The notes below the pieces were generated by a model that was not told the DNA's origin, searched no databases, and saw nothing but the letters and a program-made list of their open reading frames with translations. The position numbers and the translations under genes were made by a program. Shown piece by piece: positions 36,228-42,522 of a DNA stretch of 44,399 bases. The stretch is from a virus: the IMG/VR virus record IMGVR_UViG_3300003876_000007, positions 1 to 44,399 of that record; one strand, given 5' to 3'. Positions within the stretch are counted from its first letter, which is position 1; every line of letters starts with the position of its first letter.

Positions 36228-36596
36228 TTATTTAACAACATCAGAATACCCGCCCTCAAAAGCTTCAGCAGGACTAAACGACAAGTACCCGTCTGCGTAC
36301 TCTACAAGGTACCCACCCTCCTGCGGGTTATGGTGAGTGTACCATTCGTGCGAGACACTAAAAGTATCTTCAATACCGTAAAGTGTAAGATGGCACCCGT
36401 TCATCCGAGGGGCACCGACACACTGAATCTTCGCGGCTCGCACCTTCTTGTGGCAGGTATATTCGGGCCACGGGTGTTCAACATCAGGGGGCGGGGTACG
36501 ATTTTCCTCAGCCCCGGTATCCGCACCTTCGACAACGGTAGTCTCAGGGGGTGAGACCCACGAAGCATCTCCGGGTTTACTTGTTTCTGCTTGCAT
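36228..36596 (-). CDS. Small protein of unknown function after TyrRS
   Basis: A 122-aa protein with AGGAG before ATG 36596. The ATG lies inside the end of the TyrRS gene (20-base overlap), so the two are co-transcribed. The N-terminal 40 residues are Pro/Glu/Thr-rich and probably disordered. The rest is beta-rich with two or three Cys (TCHKK, IQCVG, NGCHL). Not recognised. Confidence 0.6.
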   Translation of the reverse strand: MQAETSKPGDASWVSPPETTVVEGADTGAEENRTPPPDVEHPWPEYTCHKKVRAAKIQCVGAPRMNGCHLTLYGIEDTFSVSHEWYTHHNPQEGGYLVEYADGYLSFSPAEAFEGGYSDVVK

Positions 36597-37728
36597 TCTT
36601 ATCTCCTGTTACGCACCTTACGGCGTTCCTTCGTCCTTTTTGCAATACGCAATCTGCTGTGATAAAGGCGGACGCCTCTATTCGCTCACCATCAATCCTC
36701 ACACCGCCCCCCGCGATCAACCGTCGTGCGTCAGAATTGGATGTGGCATATCCGGCCTGAATAACGGCCTGAATAACTGGTACCTCACCCCGGCCAATCT
36801 GAATCTCTCTATCAATACTAACGACCTTTCCCTGAACGGTGCGTCGAAACCAATTGCGTGCGGATTGTGCCTTGATCGTACCATGCACTAATCCTGTCAC
36901 ATCAAAGGCAAGACGCTGTTTTTGCTCTAACGGGGTGTCCCCCTCTGCGACACGATGCAACAGGAGCTTGGACCACTCGCCGATCAGGGTGTCTGGGATG
37001 CTCATCACCTTACCGAAAACATCGCAGGGTTCGTCATTTAGCGAAATGTGGTTTCTTAGGGACTTACTCATCTTCTGAACACCATCCACCCCGGTAAGTA
37101 ATGGGAACAACATGACCGCTTGCCTTGACTGTCCGGCACGACCCATCATATCTCGGGCGAGCGTGCAGTTTGCAAGCTGGTCGCAACCCCCGATTTCTAG
37201 GTCACAGTTCAGCTGGACTGAATCCCACCCCTGCAACACAGGGCAAATCATTTCAGATAGTGAGATTGAGTCCCCCCTGCTAAAACGGTCTGCGAAATGA
37301 GTTCGGCGTAACATTGAACTTACAGACACGGATTTCAAAAGGGGGATCAACTCTGACAAACTGGGCTCGAACAAGGAATTGGGGGCGAACTGCCAATTAT
37401 TCCCACACCCGGCTAGAAACGAGGTGATTGATGAGGCGAGGGTACGGGCGTTCAATTGGGTTTCGTCCATAGGTAGGATAGGGCGGGATTTATCCTGGCC
37501 AGACGGGTCGCCGATCCGGGCGGTCGAATCCCCAAGAATGATCGTTCCTTGGCACCCTTCTTCCATGAGGGATTTGAACGCCCTTAGCGGTACAAGATGG
37601 CCAAGATGGAGATTCGGAGATGTCGCATCAAACCCCAATTTCACATGTACATCGGAGCCGATAGACAACGATTCTACACCGATTGTATGGGCGGCGATTT
37701 CGCTCAGATGTGACACGGATGTCTGCAT
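36577..37728 (-). CDS. tyrS: Tyrosyl-tRNA synthetase
   Basis: A 383-aa class I aminoacyl-tRNA synthetase that would attach Tyr to tRNA-Tyr. KLGFDATSPNLHLGH carries the HIGH motif (41-44). IGDPSG has D74, equivalent to D78 of the Geobacillus enzyme. VLQGWD holds Q166 and D169 (Q173 and D176 equivalents). EIGGCDQ follows, then KMSKS at 219-223. The C-terminus (about 312-375) is an S4-like RNA-binding domain (GYATSNSDARRLIAGGGV). The layout is the TyrZ subtype, near full length. C162 replaces the usual substrate-side Tyr169. It abuts the secreted-protein stop and lies downstream of two tRNA-like elements. The Shine-Dalgarno site is weak, so coupling is likely. Confidence 0.92.
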   Translation of the reverse strand: MQTSVSHLSEIAAHTIGVESLSIGSDVHVKLGFDATSPNLHLGHLVPLRAFKSLMEEGCQGTIILGDSTARIGDPSGQDKSRPILPMDETQLNARTLASSITSFLAGCGNNWQFAPNSLFEPSLSELIPLLKSVSVSSMLRRTHFADRFSRGDSISLSEMICPVLQGWDSVQLNCDLEIGGCDQLANCTLARDMMGRAGQSRQAVMLFPLLTGVDGVQKMSKSLRNHISLNDEPCDVFGKVMSIPDTLIGEWSKLLLHRVAEGDTPLEQKQRLAFDVTGLVHGTIKAQSARNWFRRTVQGKVVSIDREIQIGRGEVPVIQAVIQAGYATSNSDARRLIAGGGVRIDGERIEASAFITADCVLQKGRRNAVRCVTGDKNASRNK

Positions 37729-38100
37729 CTACAGTTTTTTTCCTGTCCGAACATCTCGAATCAATTGAAGAGACGCTTCGGGAAGTACGCCGTCAAACAT
37801 ACTGGCGACGATCTCACCCCGGACATTGTTGCAGGGCATTGTCCTGAGTCTCGACTGATAATTAGACCACGCACCCGCTTTACACGCCGCAACAACTTCA
37901 TCACTCCCACCAGCCTCAACACATTTATGCCATTGATCGCGGTACCTCTTACACTCCAACCCGAACTGCGTCTTGCACCACAGGCTGGCGTCCTCGGGGG
38001 CACTACGGCACGGTTCTGGGCCGGTTGAATTACCCCATGGGCCAGTTGGGATGGGGCCGGAAACTAGGATCGAGGACACGATGGCGGCTAACATAAACAT
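37729..38100 (-). CDS. Small secreted Cys-rich protein
   Basis: A 123-aa protein. ATG 38100 fits best with AGGAG 7 bases upstream; ATG 38106 is an alternative. A signal peptide (MFMLAAIVSSILVSG) leads to a mature part with six Cys (PEPCRS, WCKTQFGLECKRY, HKCVEA, AACKAG, MPCNN). The spacing suggests disulphide pairing in the periplasm or outside the cell. It lies between the tRNA-like elements and TyrRS in the same transcript. Not a recognised lysin or toxin. Confidence 0.65.
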   Translation of the reverse strand: MFMLAAIVSSILVSGPIPTGPWGNSTGPEPCRSAPEDASLWCKTQFGLECKRYRDQWHKCVEAGGSDEVVAACKAGAWSNYQSRLRTMPCNNVRGEIVASMFDGVLPEASLQLIRDVRTGKKL

Positions 38101-38140
38101 TTTCATTCTCCTGGGTCTGTGCGTAACTATTCTATACAAA

Positions 38141-38208
38141 ATGAGTGGAGGGACTCGAACCCCCGTATTACAACCTGATCATTCAGTCCTTGCCCAATCA
38201 ACACTCAC
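38141..38208 (-). tRNA. tRNA-like element 1, possibly a shortened tRNA-Tyr (GUA)
   Basis: On the minus strand a 7-bp acceptor stem (GUGAGUG with CACUCAU, one G-U) and a good T arm (GGGGG-UUCGAGU-CCCUC) are clear. Only 37 bases lie between them, too few for normal D, anticodon and variable arms. The only loop with U33 and A37 is UUGUAAU, giving anticodon GUA (Tyr), with UCAGG as 5' stem. The matching CCUGA and variable arm are absent. No CCA is encoded. Lying upstream of TyrRS, a Tyr tRNA is attractive but not proven. Confidence 0.45.
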
Positions 38209-38219
38209 TATTCTAAACG

Positions 38220-38306
38220 CGGTATGGAAGGACTCGAACCTACCAATCGGACCCTCATGGGGACCAACCCAGATTCGCCGAAGCCAGCCGTGTTGGCGTC
38301 ATACCG
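38220..38306 (-). tRNA. tRNA-like element 2, 87 nt, anticodon not assignable
   Basis: The acceptor stem CGGUAUG/CAUACCG pairs perfectly over 7 bp. The T arm is GUAGG-UUCGAGU-CCUUC with one U-U mismatch. A D arm (GCCA, loop ACACGGC-like with GG, UGGC) is plausible. The 87-nt length fits a class II tRNA, but no 5-bp anticodon stem with a U33 loop can be built. GGUCC-CCAUGAG-GGUCC is the nearest and lacks U33. It may be decayed, non-canonical or affected by sequence error. No encoded CCA. Confidence 0.4.
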
Positions 38307-38381
38307 ACCGTCCCATTCCCCGCAGCTGATTACGCGGCGGTCATCGCGTCGCACGCCAAAGGTAGTGGGCTTCATATATGT

Positions 38382-38410
38382 AGTATACACGGAAAATCCC
38401 AGTCTGCCCA
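38382..38410 (-). promoter_or_regulatory. Sigma-70-like promoter for the leftward unit
   Basis: On the minus strand TGGGCA (-35, 38410-38405), a 17-base spacer and TATACT (-10, 38387-38382). It is 76 bases upstream of tRNA-like element 2, so tRNAs, secreted protein and TyrRS would head the transcript. Confidence 0.5.
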
Positions 38411-38596
38411 CAAAACAGCAAATAATCTCACATATTTTTGTTCGGGGGCTGTACGACTAGGGATACTATACACCCTTTCGACATGATAACTAAAAAGCGG
38501 ACCTTGCGGTGAATGGCAGTCCTATTCGACGCACGAACCTAAAACCGTTCGGTTATAGCGGACACTAACCAAAAACGCTGGATATATTTCAACCGT

Positions 38597-38669
38597 AATT
38601 ATTTCGCATATGTAATTATTTTACCCTCGAATTATTTCGTAGGTCGATGTTTACGCCATAATTATTTCG
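38597..38669 (+). repeat. AATTATTTCG repeats, left group
   Basis: Exact AATTATTTCG at 38597-38606, 38630-38639 and 38660-38669, plus a variant (AATTATTTTA) at 38614-38623. Start-to-start distances are 33 and 30 bases for the exact copies, about three helical turns. The middle copy is the fuller CGAATTATTTCG. Confidence 0.85.
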
Positions 38670-38812
38670 GTCAGGTACTTGTTAGGTAGTCCATTTTCTT
38701 GCGTGGGAAATCGTGCCCAATATAAAGGTACCCGCCGCGTGATCCGAGAACCAAAGGTCACACCCCAGGGGTCCGATATTAGGGTAATCCGAACAGATTG
38801 AAACTTTCCCCT

Positions 38813-38954
38813 AAATAATTCGTATTTATTGCGGAAAGCCCTTGCATTGGCTAGAAACGCAACTTATACTATGAAAGAGGGGCGAAATAATTCGCTTTTG
38901 AGAAATAAAGGGGTCGAATATGGGTGCCGGGAACACAAAAACGGAAATAATTCG
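38813..38954 (-). repeat. AATTATTTCG repeats, right group in opposite orientation
   Basis: CGAATTATTT-type copies on the minus strand: AAATAATTCG at 38813-38822, full CGAAATAATTCG at 38883-38894, and GAAATAATTCG at 38944-38954 (plus-strand readings). Together with the left group they form an inverted arrangement around 38740. They flank the rightward promoter at 38842-38870. Confidence 0.8.
38842..38870 (+). promoter_or_regulatory. Strong sigma-70-like promoter for the rightward early unit
   Basis: TTGCAT (38842-38847), a 17-base spacer, TATACT (38865-38870). A CGAAATAATTCG repeat starts 13 bases downstream of the -10, where a bound protein could block initiation or early elongation. The early genes begin at 39119, giving a leader of about 240 bases. 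Confidence 0.7.
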
Positions 38955-39118
38955 CCCGGACCCTCCCTCTATTACTTCACTTCTTTACATGACCCCCTAC
39001 ATACAAGTGTCTTTGATTATGTACGGTATCCCTAACAGATAAGAACGCACTCTCTCTAGGAAGTCATGTAGAATACCCAAGTAATAAGCACAACACCCCC
39101 GAACAAGGAACAAACACA

Positions 39119-39262
39119 ATGGCCGAATCAACCCCCGAACAACTCGCAAAGCGTCGTAAACGGGATCACGCCCGTCGATACACTCAAGCCCAAGCAAACT
39201 ATGCCCGCACCGCCGCTGCAACTGCCAGGATGATCCAAGAGCGAAAGGACGCCGTCAAATGA
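39119..39262 (+). CDS. Small basic helical protein, first early gene
   Basis: A 47-aa protein (MAESTPEQLAKRRKRDHARR onward) with AAGGA 9 bases upstream; its stop overlaps the next ATG (ATGA). Arg/Ala-rich, likely one long helix. As the first product of the rightward unit it could bind nucleic acid or a host factor; unknown. Confidence 0.6.
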   Translation: MAESTPEQLAKRRKRDHARRYTQAQANYARTAAATARMIQERKDAVK

Positions 39263-39486
39263 CCGAATCAATCCGAATCCTCTCAGTTAGCCGCAGAGAC
39301 GCAGGAAGGGCTGCCGGGCTGTTCCGGGTCGCCACTACCGATGGAATCGCTTATATCGAATCCCTGAGCGTCCTACGGCGAATAGCCGGGCTTGGAGTCA
39401 TTGCCCTACTCAACTCAGGCCCAGACAGAAATATCGACCCCACACTCACCACCGAGCAATGGAATCGTATCCGTAAAGCCGGATGA
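39259..39486 (+). CDS. Small early protein of unknown function
   Basis: A 75-aa protein starting on the ATGA overlap. It has a beta-strand pattern (RILSVSRRDAGRAAGLFRVA), an IAYIESLSVLRRIAGLG segment, and a C-terminal helix. Not recognised. Confidence 0.6.
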   Translation: MTESIRILSVSRRDAGRAAGLFRVATTDGIAYIESLSVLRRIAGLGVIALLNSGPDRNIDPTLTTEQWNRIRKAG

Positions 39487-39497
39487 AAGGATGAATC

Positions 39498-39779
39498 ATG
39501 GAACACTCACTCTCCCCCACAACCATCCCCAGCCCCAAAGTATGCGAGCGGGATTCTTGGTGGGTATCTGATACTGAAACCCGGCAACTCGGACACCACC
39601 AACTCCGAATGATTGCGTTTATTCGCCGAAACTCATGCGGACACCCAGGCAAACGATTCTCTTTAGGGTCTGATTGGTTGAGCCGACGAACCGCAATATC
39701 CCTCAAACGCCGAGGATTGATCCGTATTTCTAAACCCGGCACCACTTGTTGGATGATCTCGCTCCCATTGGAAGGATGA
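39498..39779 (+). CDS. Small early protein, possible winged-helix
   Basis: A 93-aa protein with AAAGGA upstream of ATG 39498. The C-terminal half (MIAFIRRNSCGHPGKRFSLG, then WLSRRTAISLKRRGLIRIS) looks like a small winged helix: helix, turn, recognition helix, wing. This suggests a DNA-binding regulator encoded near the repeat region. Pattern-based only. Confidence 0.5.
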   Translation: MEHSLSPTTIPSPKVCERDSWWVSDTETRQLGHHQLRMIAFIRRNSCGHPGKRFSLGSDWLSRRTAISLKRRGLIRISKPGTTCWMISLPLEG

Positions 39780-39784
39780 ACACC

Positions 39785-40090
39785 ATGATAACTATCAATG
39801 AAACGCCCAAGGGTCTAGAAATTGTGCCCGATGATCTAGCCGAACTAGCAGAATGCACCGATTTGTGGGAAGTATTCAACCATTATTTGTGCAATGGATG
39901 GGAGTTTATCCCGCCCGAACTTGTTGGGGCATTGACTGACGGGACGATAATCACACAAGAGGGAGAGCAAGACGATGACGGGAACTATACAAAGATTGGT
40001 AGAGTTTATTGGGATTCAGCGTACCAAGTACAATCCACACTAGAGGAATTGCAAGCCGGGCGGACGGTTATCTGGGTCGGGCATGACTAA
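39785..40090 (+). CDS. Small early protein of unknown function
   Basis: A 101-aa acidic protein. ATG 39785 has AAGGA 8 bases upstream; an in-frame ATG at 39776 overlaps the previous stop. WEVFNHYLCNGWEFIPPELV is followed by a beta-rich half. Not recognised. Confidence 0.6.
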   Translation: MITINETPKGLEIVPDDLAELAECTDLWEVFNHYLCNGWEFIPPELVGALTDGTIITQEGEQDDDGNYTKIGRVYWDSAYQVQSTLEELQAGRTVIWVGHD

Positions 40091-40102
40091 ACCCACGAAC
40101 CC

Positions 40103-40138
40103 ACCCCATGATTCAGGAAACTGGATCAATCGGGGTTT
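40103..40138 (+). terminator. Intercistronic hairpin with weak T run
   Basis: ACCCC (40103-40107) pairs with GGGGT (40132-40136), and inside it GATT (40110-40113) pairs with AATC (40128-40131). TTTCC follows. A partial terminator or attenuator after the 101-aa gene. Confidence 0.45.
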
Positions 40139-40164
40139 CCTCTAACCCAAACGGAGAATCGGTG

Positions 40165-40344
40165 ATGGATAGGAGACTAAAAAACGCTATCGAGTTGGCC
40201 ATGCTTGCATATGAGAAGTGGAATACCCGCGAAGAGGGAGGGGAGGATGGTCTACACTATGCAATGAGGAAACTTGAGGACACCGCGAACAACGCCGCCG
40301 ATAATTCCCCCTCGCCCCCTAGCCCTAACGGGTTAGAGCGGTGA
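40165..40344 (+). CDS. Small early protein of unknown function
   Basis: A 59-aa protein; ATG 40165 is preceded by GGAGAA and chosen over the longer frame from 40108, which would cross the hairpin. One helix (LKNAIELAMLAYEKWNTREE), then a Ser/Pro-rich tail. Not recognised. Confidence 0.5.
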   Translation: MDRRLKNAIELAMLAYEKWNTREEGGEDGLHYAMRKLEDTANNAADNSPSPPSPNGLER

Positions 40345-40379
40345 TTATCTTTAGTCCAGAAACCCAAAGGAGGCCAATC

Positions 40380-40748
40380 ATGGCACAAACAAGCGTAGTC
40401 CGAGGCGTACACACCAAAACCTACACCGATGAGGGGGGTGATACTTGCATAGAATATCGCGGGACTTGTGTTGTCAAGTTTAGTAGCACCCATATCATGC
40501 TCGATACCGGCGGATGGAAATCTGCCACAACCAAAACCCGTATGACACAAGCATTCAACCAGTTTGGTTTGCAAGTGTGGGTATTCCAAAAAAACTTTGA
40601 ATGGTTTGTGGCGATCAGTCCCCCCGATGCCACGAATAACTACTACCCCAAGGATGCTACCGAGTATCCATTTACGGAAAATCGGTTTACTATTGACCGA
40701 AGGACCCGCAAGCCTGTACCGTTTGATTCATACCGCCCCAACAAATAA
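40380..40748 (+). CDS. Conserved-looking phage protein of unknown function
   Basis: A 122-aa protein with AAAGGAGG upstream of ATG 40380. The core (YRGTCVVKFSSTHIMLDTGG, then WKSATTKTRMTQAFNQFG, and a QKNFEWFV segment) recalls a small protein family seen in many unrelated phages, as I remember it. It is probably a compact beta fold. Its function is unknown. Confidence 0.65.
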   Translation: MAQTSVVRGVHTKTYTDEGGDTCIEYRGTCVVKFSSTHIMLDTGGWKSATTKTRMTQAFNQFGLQVWVFQKNFEWFVAISPPDATNNYYPKDATEYPFTENRFTIDRRTRKPVPFDSYRPNK

Positions 40749-40755
40749 CCCAACC

Positions 40756-40788
40756 CCGACCAGTGTTTTAGCGGGTACTGGTCGGTTT
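40756..40788 (+). terminator. Hairpin terminator after the 122-aa gene
   Basis: CCGACCAGT (40756-40764) pairs perfectly with ACTGGTCGG (40777-40785), 12-base loop, then TTTCC. Strong stem, short T run. Confidence 0.6.
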
Positions 40789-40825
40789 CCCCCGGCGATT
40801 GTGCCAGACTATCGAAAGGAAAACA

Positions 40826-41173
40826 ATGAAACAGACACTAAGCACAACAGAGGCGGCGGCATTGCTTTACAAAGATGAAAACGCTGACTGGTCGCCCGCC
40901 GGGGCTAAAGCCCTCGCCGAATACCTGGAAGGGTTGGAGGGTGATATCGGTGCGGTTATTGAGTTTGATCGTACCGCTATCCGGTGTGAATGGTCAGAAT
41001 ACCCGTCCTTGTTAGACTTTGCCGACGATATAAATCTTGATTTCAACAGCCTTGATCTGACATACACGGATTTAGGGGACGAAGATATCGTTATTGAGGC
41101 TATCCGTGATTATCTACAAGATCAGACAAACCTGATTGAGTTTGACGGTGGCGTACTTATTCAAGAGTTTTGA
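40826..41173 (+). CDS. Small acidic early protein, possible DNA mimic
   Basis: A 115-aa protein with GAAAGGA before ATG 40826. It has about 27 Asp/Glu against about 6 Lys/Arg. IEFDRTAIRCEWSEYPSLLD and LIEFDGGVLIQEF match a widespread phage family of unknown function as I recall it. The strong negative charge would suit a DNA-mimic antirestriction protein, but that is inference. Confidence 0.65.
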   Translation: MKQTLSTTEAAALLYKDENADWSPAGAKALAEYLEGLEGDIGAVIEFDRTAIRCEWSEYPSLLDFADDINLDFNSLDLTYTDLGDEDIVIEAIRDYLQDQTNLIEFDGGVLIQEF

Positions 41174-41195
41174 ACACAAACGAAAGGATTTAGTT

Positions 41196-41528
41196 ATGAT
41201 GGATATTGGCGAAATAAAAACACTTCTATTAGATATGCGGGAGTCAATGAATGCGGACGATGATAGTTTCGATGAAGCCATCCGCTCCCTCTCATTCATG
41301 GAGGATCACTTAGGCAGTATACCGTCTTTGTATGAGTTGATGAAAGTGAAGAGGGTTATCGGCTCTATCTGGGACACCGACGATGTACTAGATAGAGCGG
41401 AGTGGCTAACCGAAGATCAGGCGTGGGCCGTGCTGCAAGATGTGGATAAGAACCAGAACGCTGATGCGGGTATTTGCAACGATACTATTTGGGAGGTGAT
41501 AAAGAGACTGTTTCCAGAACCCGCCTAG
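41196..41528 (+). CDS. Small acidic early protein of unknown function
   Basis: A 110-aa helical, acidic protein with GAAAGGA before ATG 41196. The C-terminal segment EWLTEDQAWAVLQDVDKNQN with NDTIWEVIKRLFPEP is regular and probably conserved in other phages. Function unknown. Confidence 0.6.
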   Translation: MMDIGEIKTLLLDMRESMNADDDSFDEAIRSLSFMEDHLGSIPSLYELMKVKRVIGSIWDTDDVLDRAEWLTEDQAWAVLQDVDKNQNADAGICNDTIWEVIKRLFPEPA

Positions 41529-41593
41529 AACGCCACACCGCCCCACACCTGGCTAACGCTGGATTGTGGGATTTCAACTTTAGGAGTAGCACA

Positions 41594-41689
41594 ATGAACA
41601 AGACACTTATACAAACGATTCTCAGCGTAGATAAATCGACACGCCGGATATTTACCCTATCGGTATTCGTGTATATTGCGTTGTGCTAA
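41594..41689 (+). CDS. Putative 31-aa membrane microprotein
   Basis: ATG 41594 with TAGGAG 8 bases upstream. MNKTLIQTILSVDKSTRRIF is followed by a short hydrophobic end (TLSVFVYIALC). The Shine-Dalgarno site is the main support. Confidence 0.4.
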   Translation: MNKTLIQTILSVDKSTRRIFTLSVFVYIALC

Positions 41690-41752
41690 TACCCAGGAGG
41701 CACGGGAAGCAATCAATCGGCTGGAAACACGGGAAAATAATTTACAATCGCC

Positions 41753-41780
41753 TTGCACCCGCTAAAATGCGTGGTACTAT
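41753..41780 (+). promoter_or_regulatory. Sigma-70-like promoter within the early unit
   Basis: TTGCAC (41753-41758), 16-base spacer, TACTAT (41775-41780), identical in hexamers and spacing to 3233-3260. It precedes the zinc-ribbon gene by 16 bases, so the leader would be very short. Confidence 0.6.
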
Positions 41781-41796
41781 GTATTCGGAGGTAGGA

Positions 41797-41973
41797 ATGA
41801 ATGATTGGCCAAAGTATTGTTGGGGGTGTAAACTCTACACGAATAATTACGGGGTATATTGCGAACAATGCGGCGAACGGACCTCGTATGATTTACCGGA
41901 CCCGGAACCCACCCCTAAGCCGATAATTGGACCGCCGCCAGGTACAAAATGGGTTTCGCCCGTTGATACATAG
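41797..41973 (+). CDS. Small zinc-ribbon protein
   Basis: A 58-aa protein with GGAGGTAGGA before ATG 41797. CWGC and CEQC (C8, C11, C22, C25) form a zinc ribbon; the C-terminal half is a Pro-rich tail (LPDPEPTPKPIIGPPPG). Possibly a nucleic-acid or RNA-polymerase binding protein; unknown. Confidence 0.6.
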   Translation: MNDWPKYCWGCKLYTNNYGVYCEQCGERTSYDLPDPEPTPKPIIGPPPGTKWVSPVDT

Positions 41974-41980
41974 TCTCTCT

Positions 41981-42032
41981 CTGGGGTTTCTCTTTCCCCA
42001 GTCTCTCGCCCCCTACCCCCCTAACCGGGGGT
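41981..42032 (+). terminator. Two consecutive hairpins after the zinc-ribbon gene
   Basis: CTGGGG (41981-41986) with CCCCAG (41996-42001), then ACCCCC (42015-42020) with GGGGGT (42027-42032), followed by GCGGGGTTTCC. Likely attenuating structure with a short T run. Confidence 0.5.
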
Positions 42033-42068
42033 GCGGGGTTTCCAGTTCCTATAACCGAGGATGCAACG

Positions 42069-42293
42069 ATGCTAGACGAAACTGCAATGCCGATACCTGT
42101 TGACTCCCCTACCTACCCGGATTGGAGGTATGTCCCCACTATGGATCACGGGGTTATCACCTTTGCGGATGGGCGGACCGTTTGTATCCAGGGGGATGAT
42201 GCCCTACAATTAGAGGATGCCCTGCATCGTGCGTATAGATTAGGGTTTTCTAAACGCCTAATACTCGAACAATTCGAGGATGTGGCGACATGA
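42069..42293 (+). CDS. Small early protein of unknown function
   Basis: A 74-aa protein with GAGGA 7-8 bases before ATG 42069; its stop overlaps the next ATG (ATGA). Beta-hairpin-like start (DHGVITFADGRTVCIQG) then a helix. Not recognised. Confidence 0.55.
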   Translation: MLDETAMPIPVDSPTYPDWRYVPTMDHGVITFADGRTVCIQGDDALQLEDALHRAYRLGFSKRLILEQFEDVAT

Positions 42294-42520
42294 GTAATCC
42301 CTCAAAGGATATGCTGGTTGAGATACTACACCACATGGGCGACGACAGCCTATTTCGGGATCGGGTTCGCGGTGCCCTTGAGTTTTTCTTTAGTTCAGGG
42401 ACAATGATCTGCGACGATGGGCGGATTTGGGTGCCCGCATATTCGGGCCATGCTTCGGATATAGAATGTGCGGGTTTGGTGGATTACTTGAGACACCGCG
42501 ATCTTCTTGGGGATGCGTAA
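42290..42520 (+). CDS. Small early protein of unknown function
   Basis: A 76-aa protein starting on the ATGA overlap with its neighbour. Helical N-terminus (MLVEILHHMGDDSLFRDRVR), then a strand-turn region (ICDDGRIWVPAYSGHA). Not recognised. Confidence 0.55.
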   Translation: MSNPSKDMLVEILHHMGDDSLFRDRVRGALEFFFSSGTMICDDGRIWVPAYSGHASDIECAGLVDYLRHRDLLGDA

Positions 42521-42522
42521 AA

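Larger units (their letters stand above)
38411..39118. other. Divergent control region, likely promoter/operator and candidate origin
   Basis: About 0.7 kb without convincing genes, between leftward and rightward units. It holds AATTATTTCG-type repeats in two opposed groups and a strong rightward promoter. It is visibly more A/T-rich than its surroundings. A short open frame at 38829-39035 has no Shine-Dalgarno site or homologous look and is not called. Confidence 0.6.

Noticed and set aside
38141-38306. Stop-codon suppressor tRNAs or recoded stop codons
   Set aside because: TAA, TAG and TGA all end genes normally, and no CUA, UUA or UCA anticodon loop can be folded with confidence.
38464-38469. 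A further TACTAT -10 on the plus strand
   Set aside because: The nearest TTG-type hexamer is about 20 bases upstream, too far, and the expected product would start in the repeat region.
38829-39035. A 68-codon rightward open frame in the control region
   Set aside because: No Shine-Dalgarno site, it overlaps the promoter and repeats, and its translation has no sensible composition.
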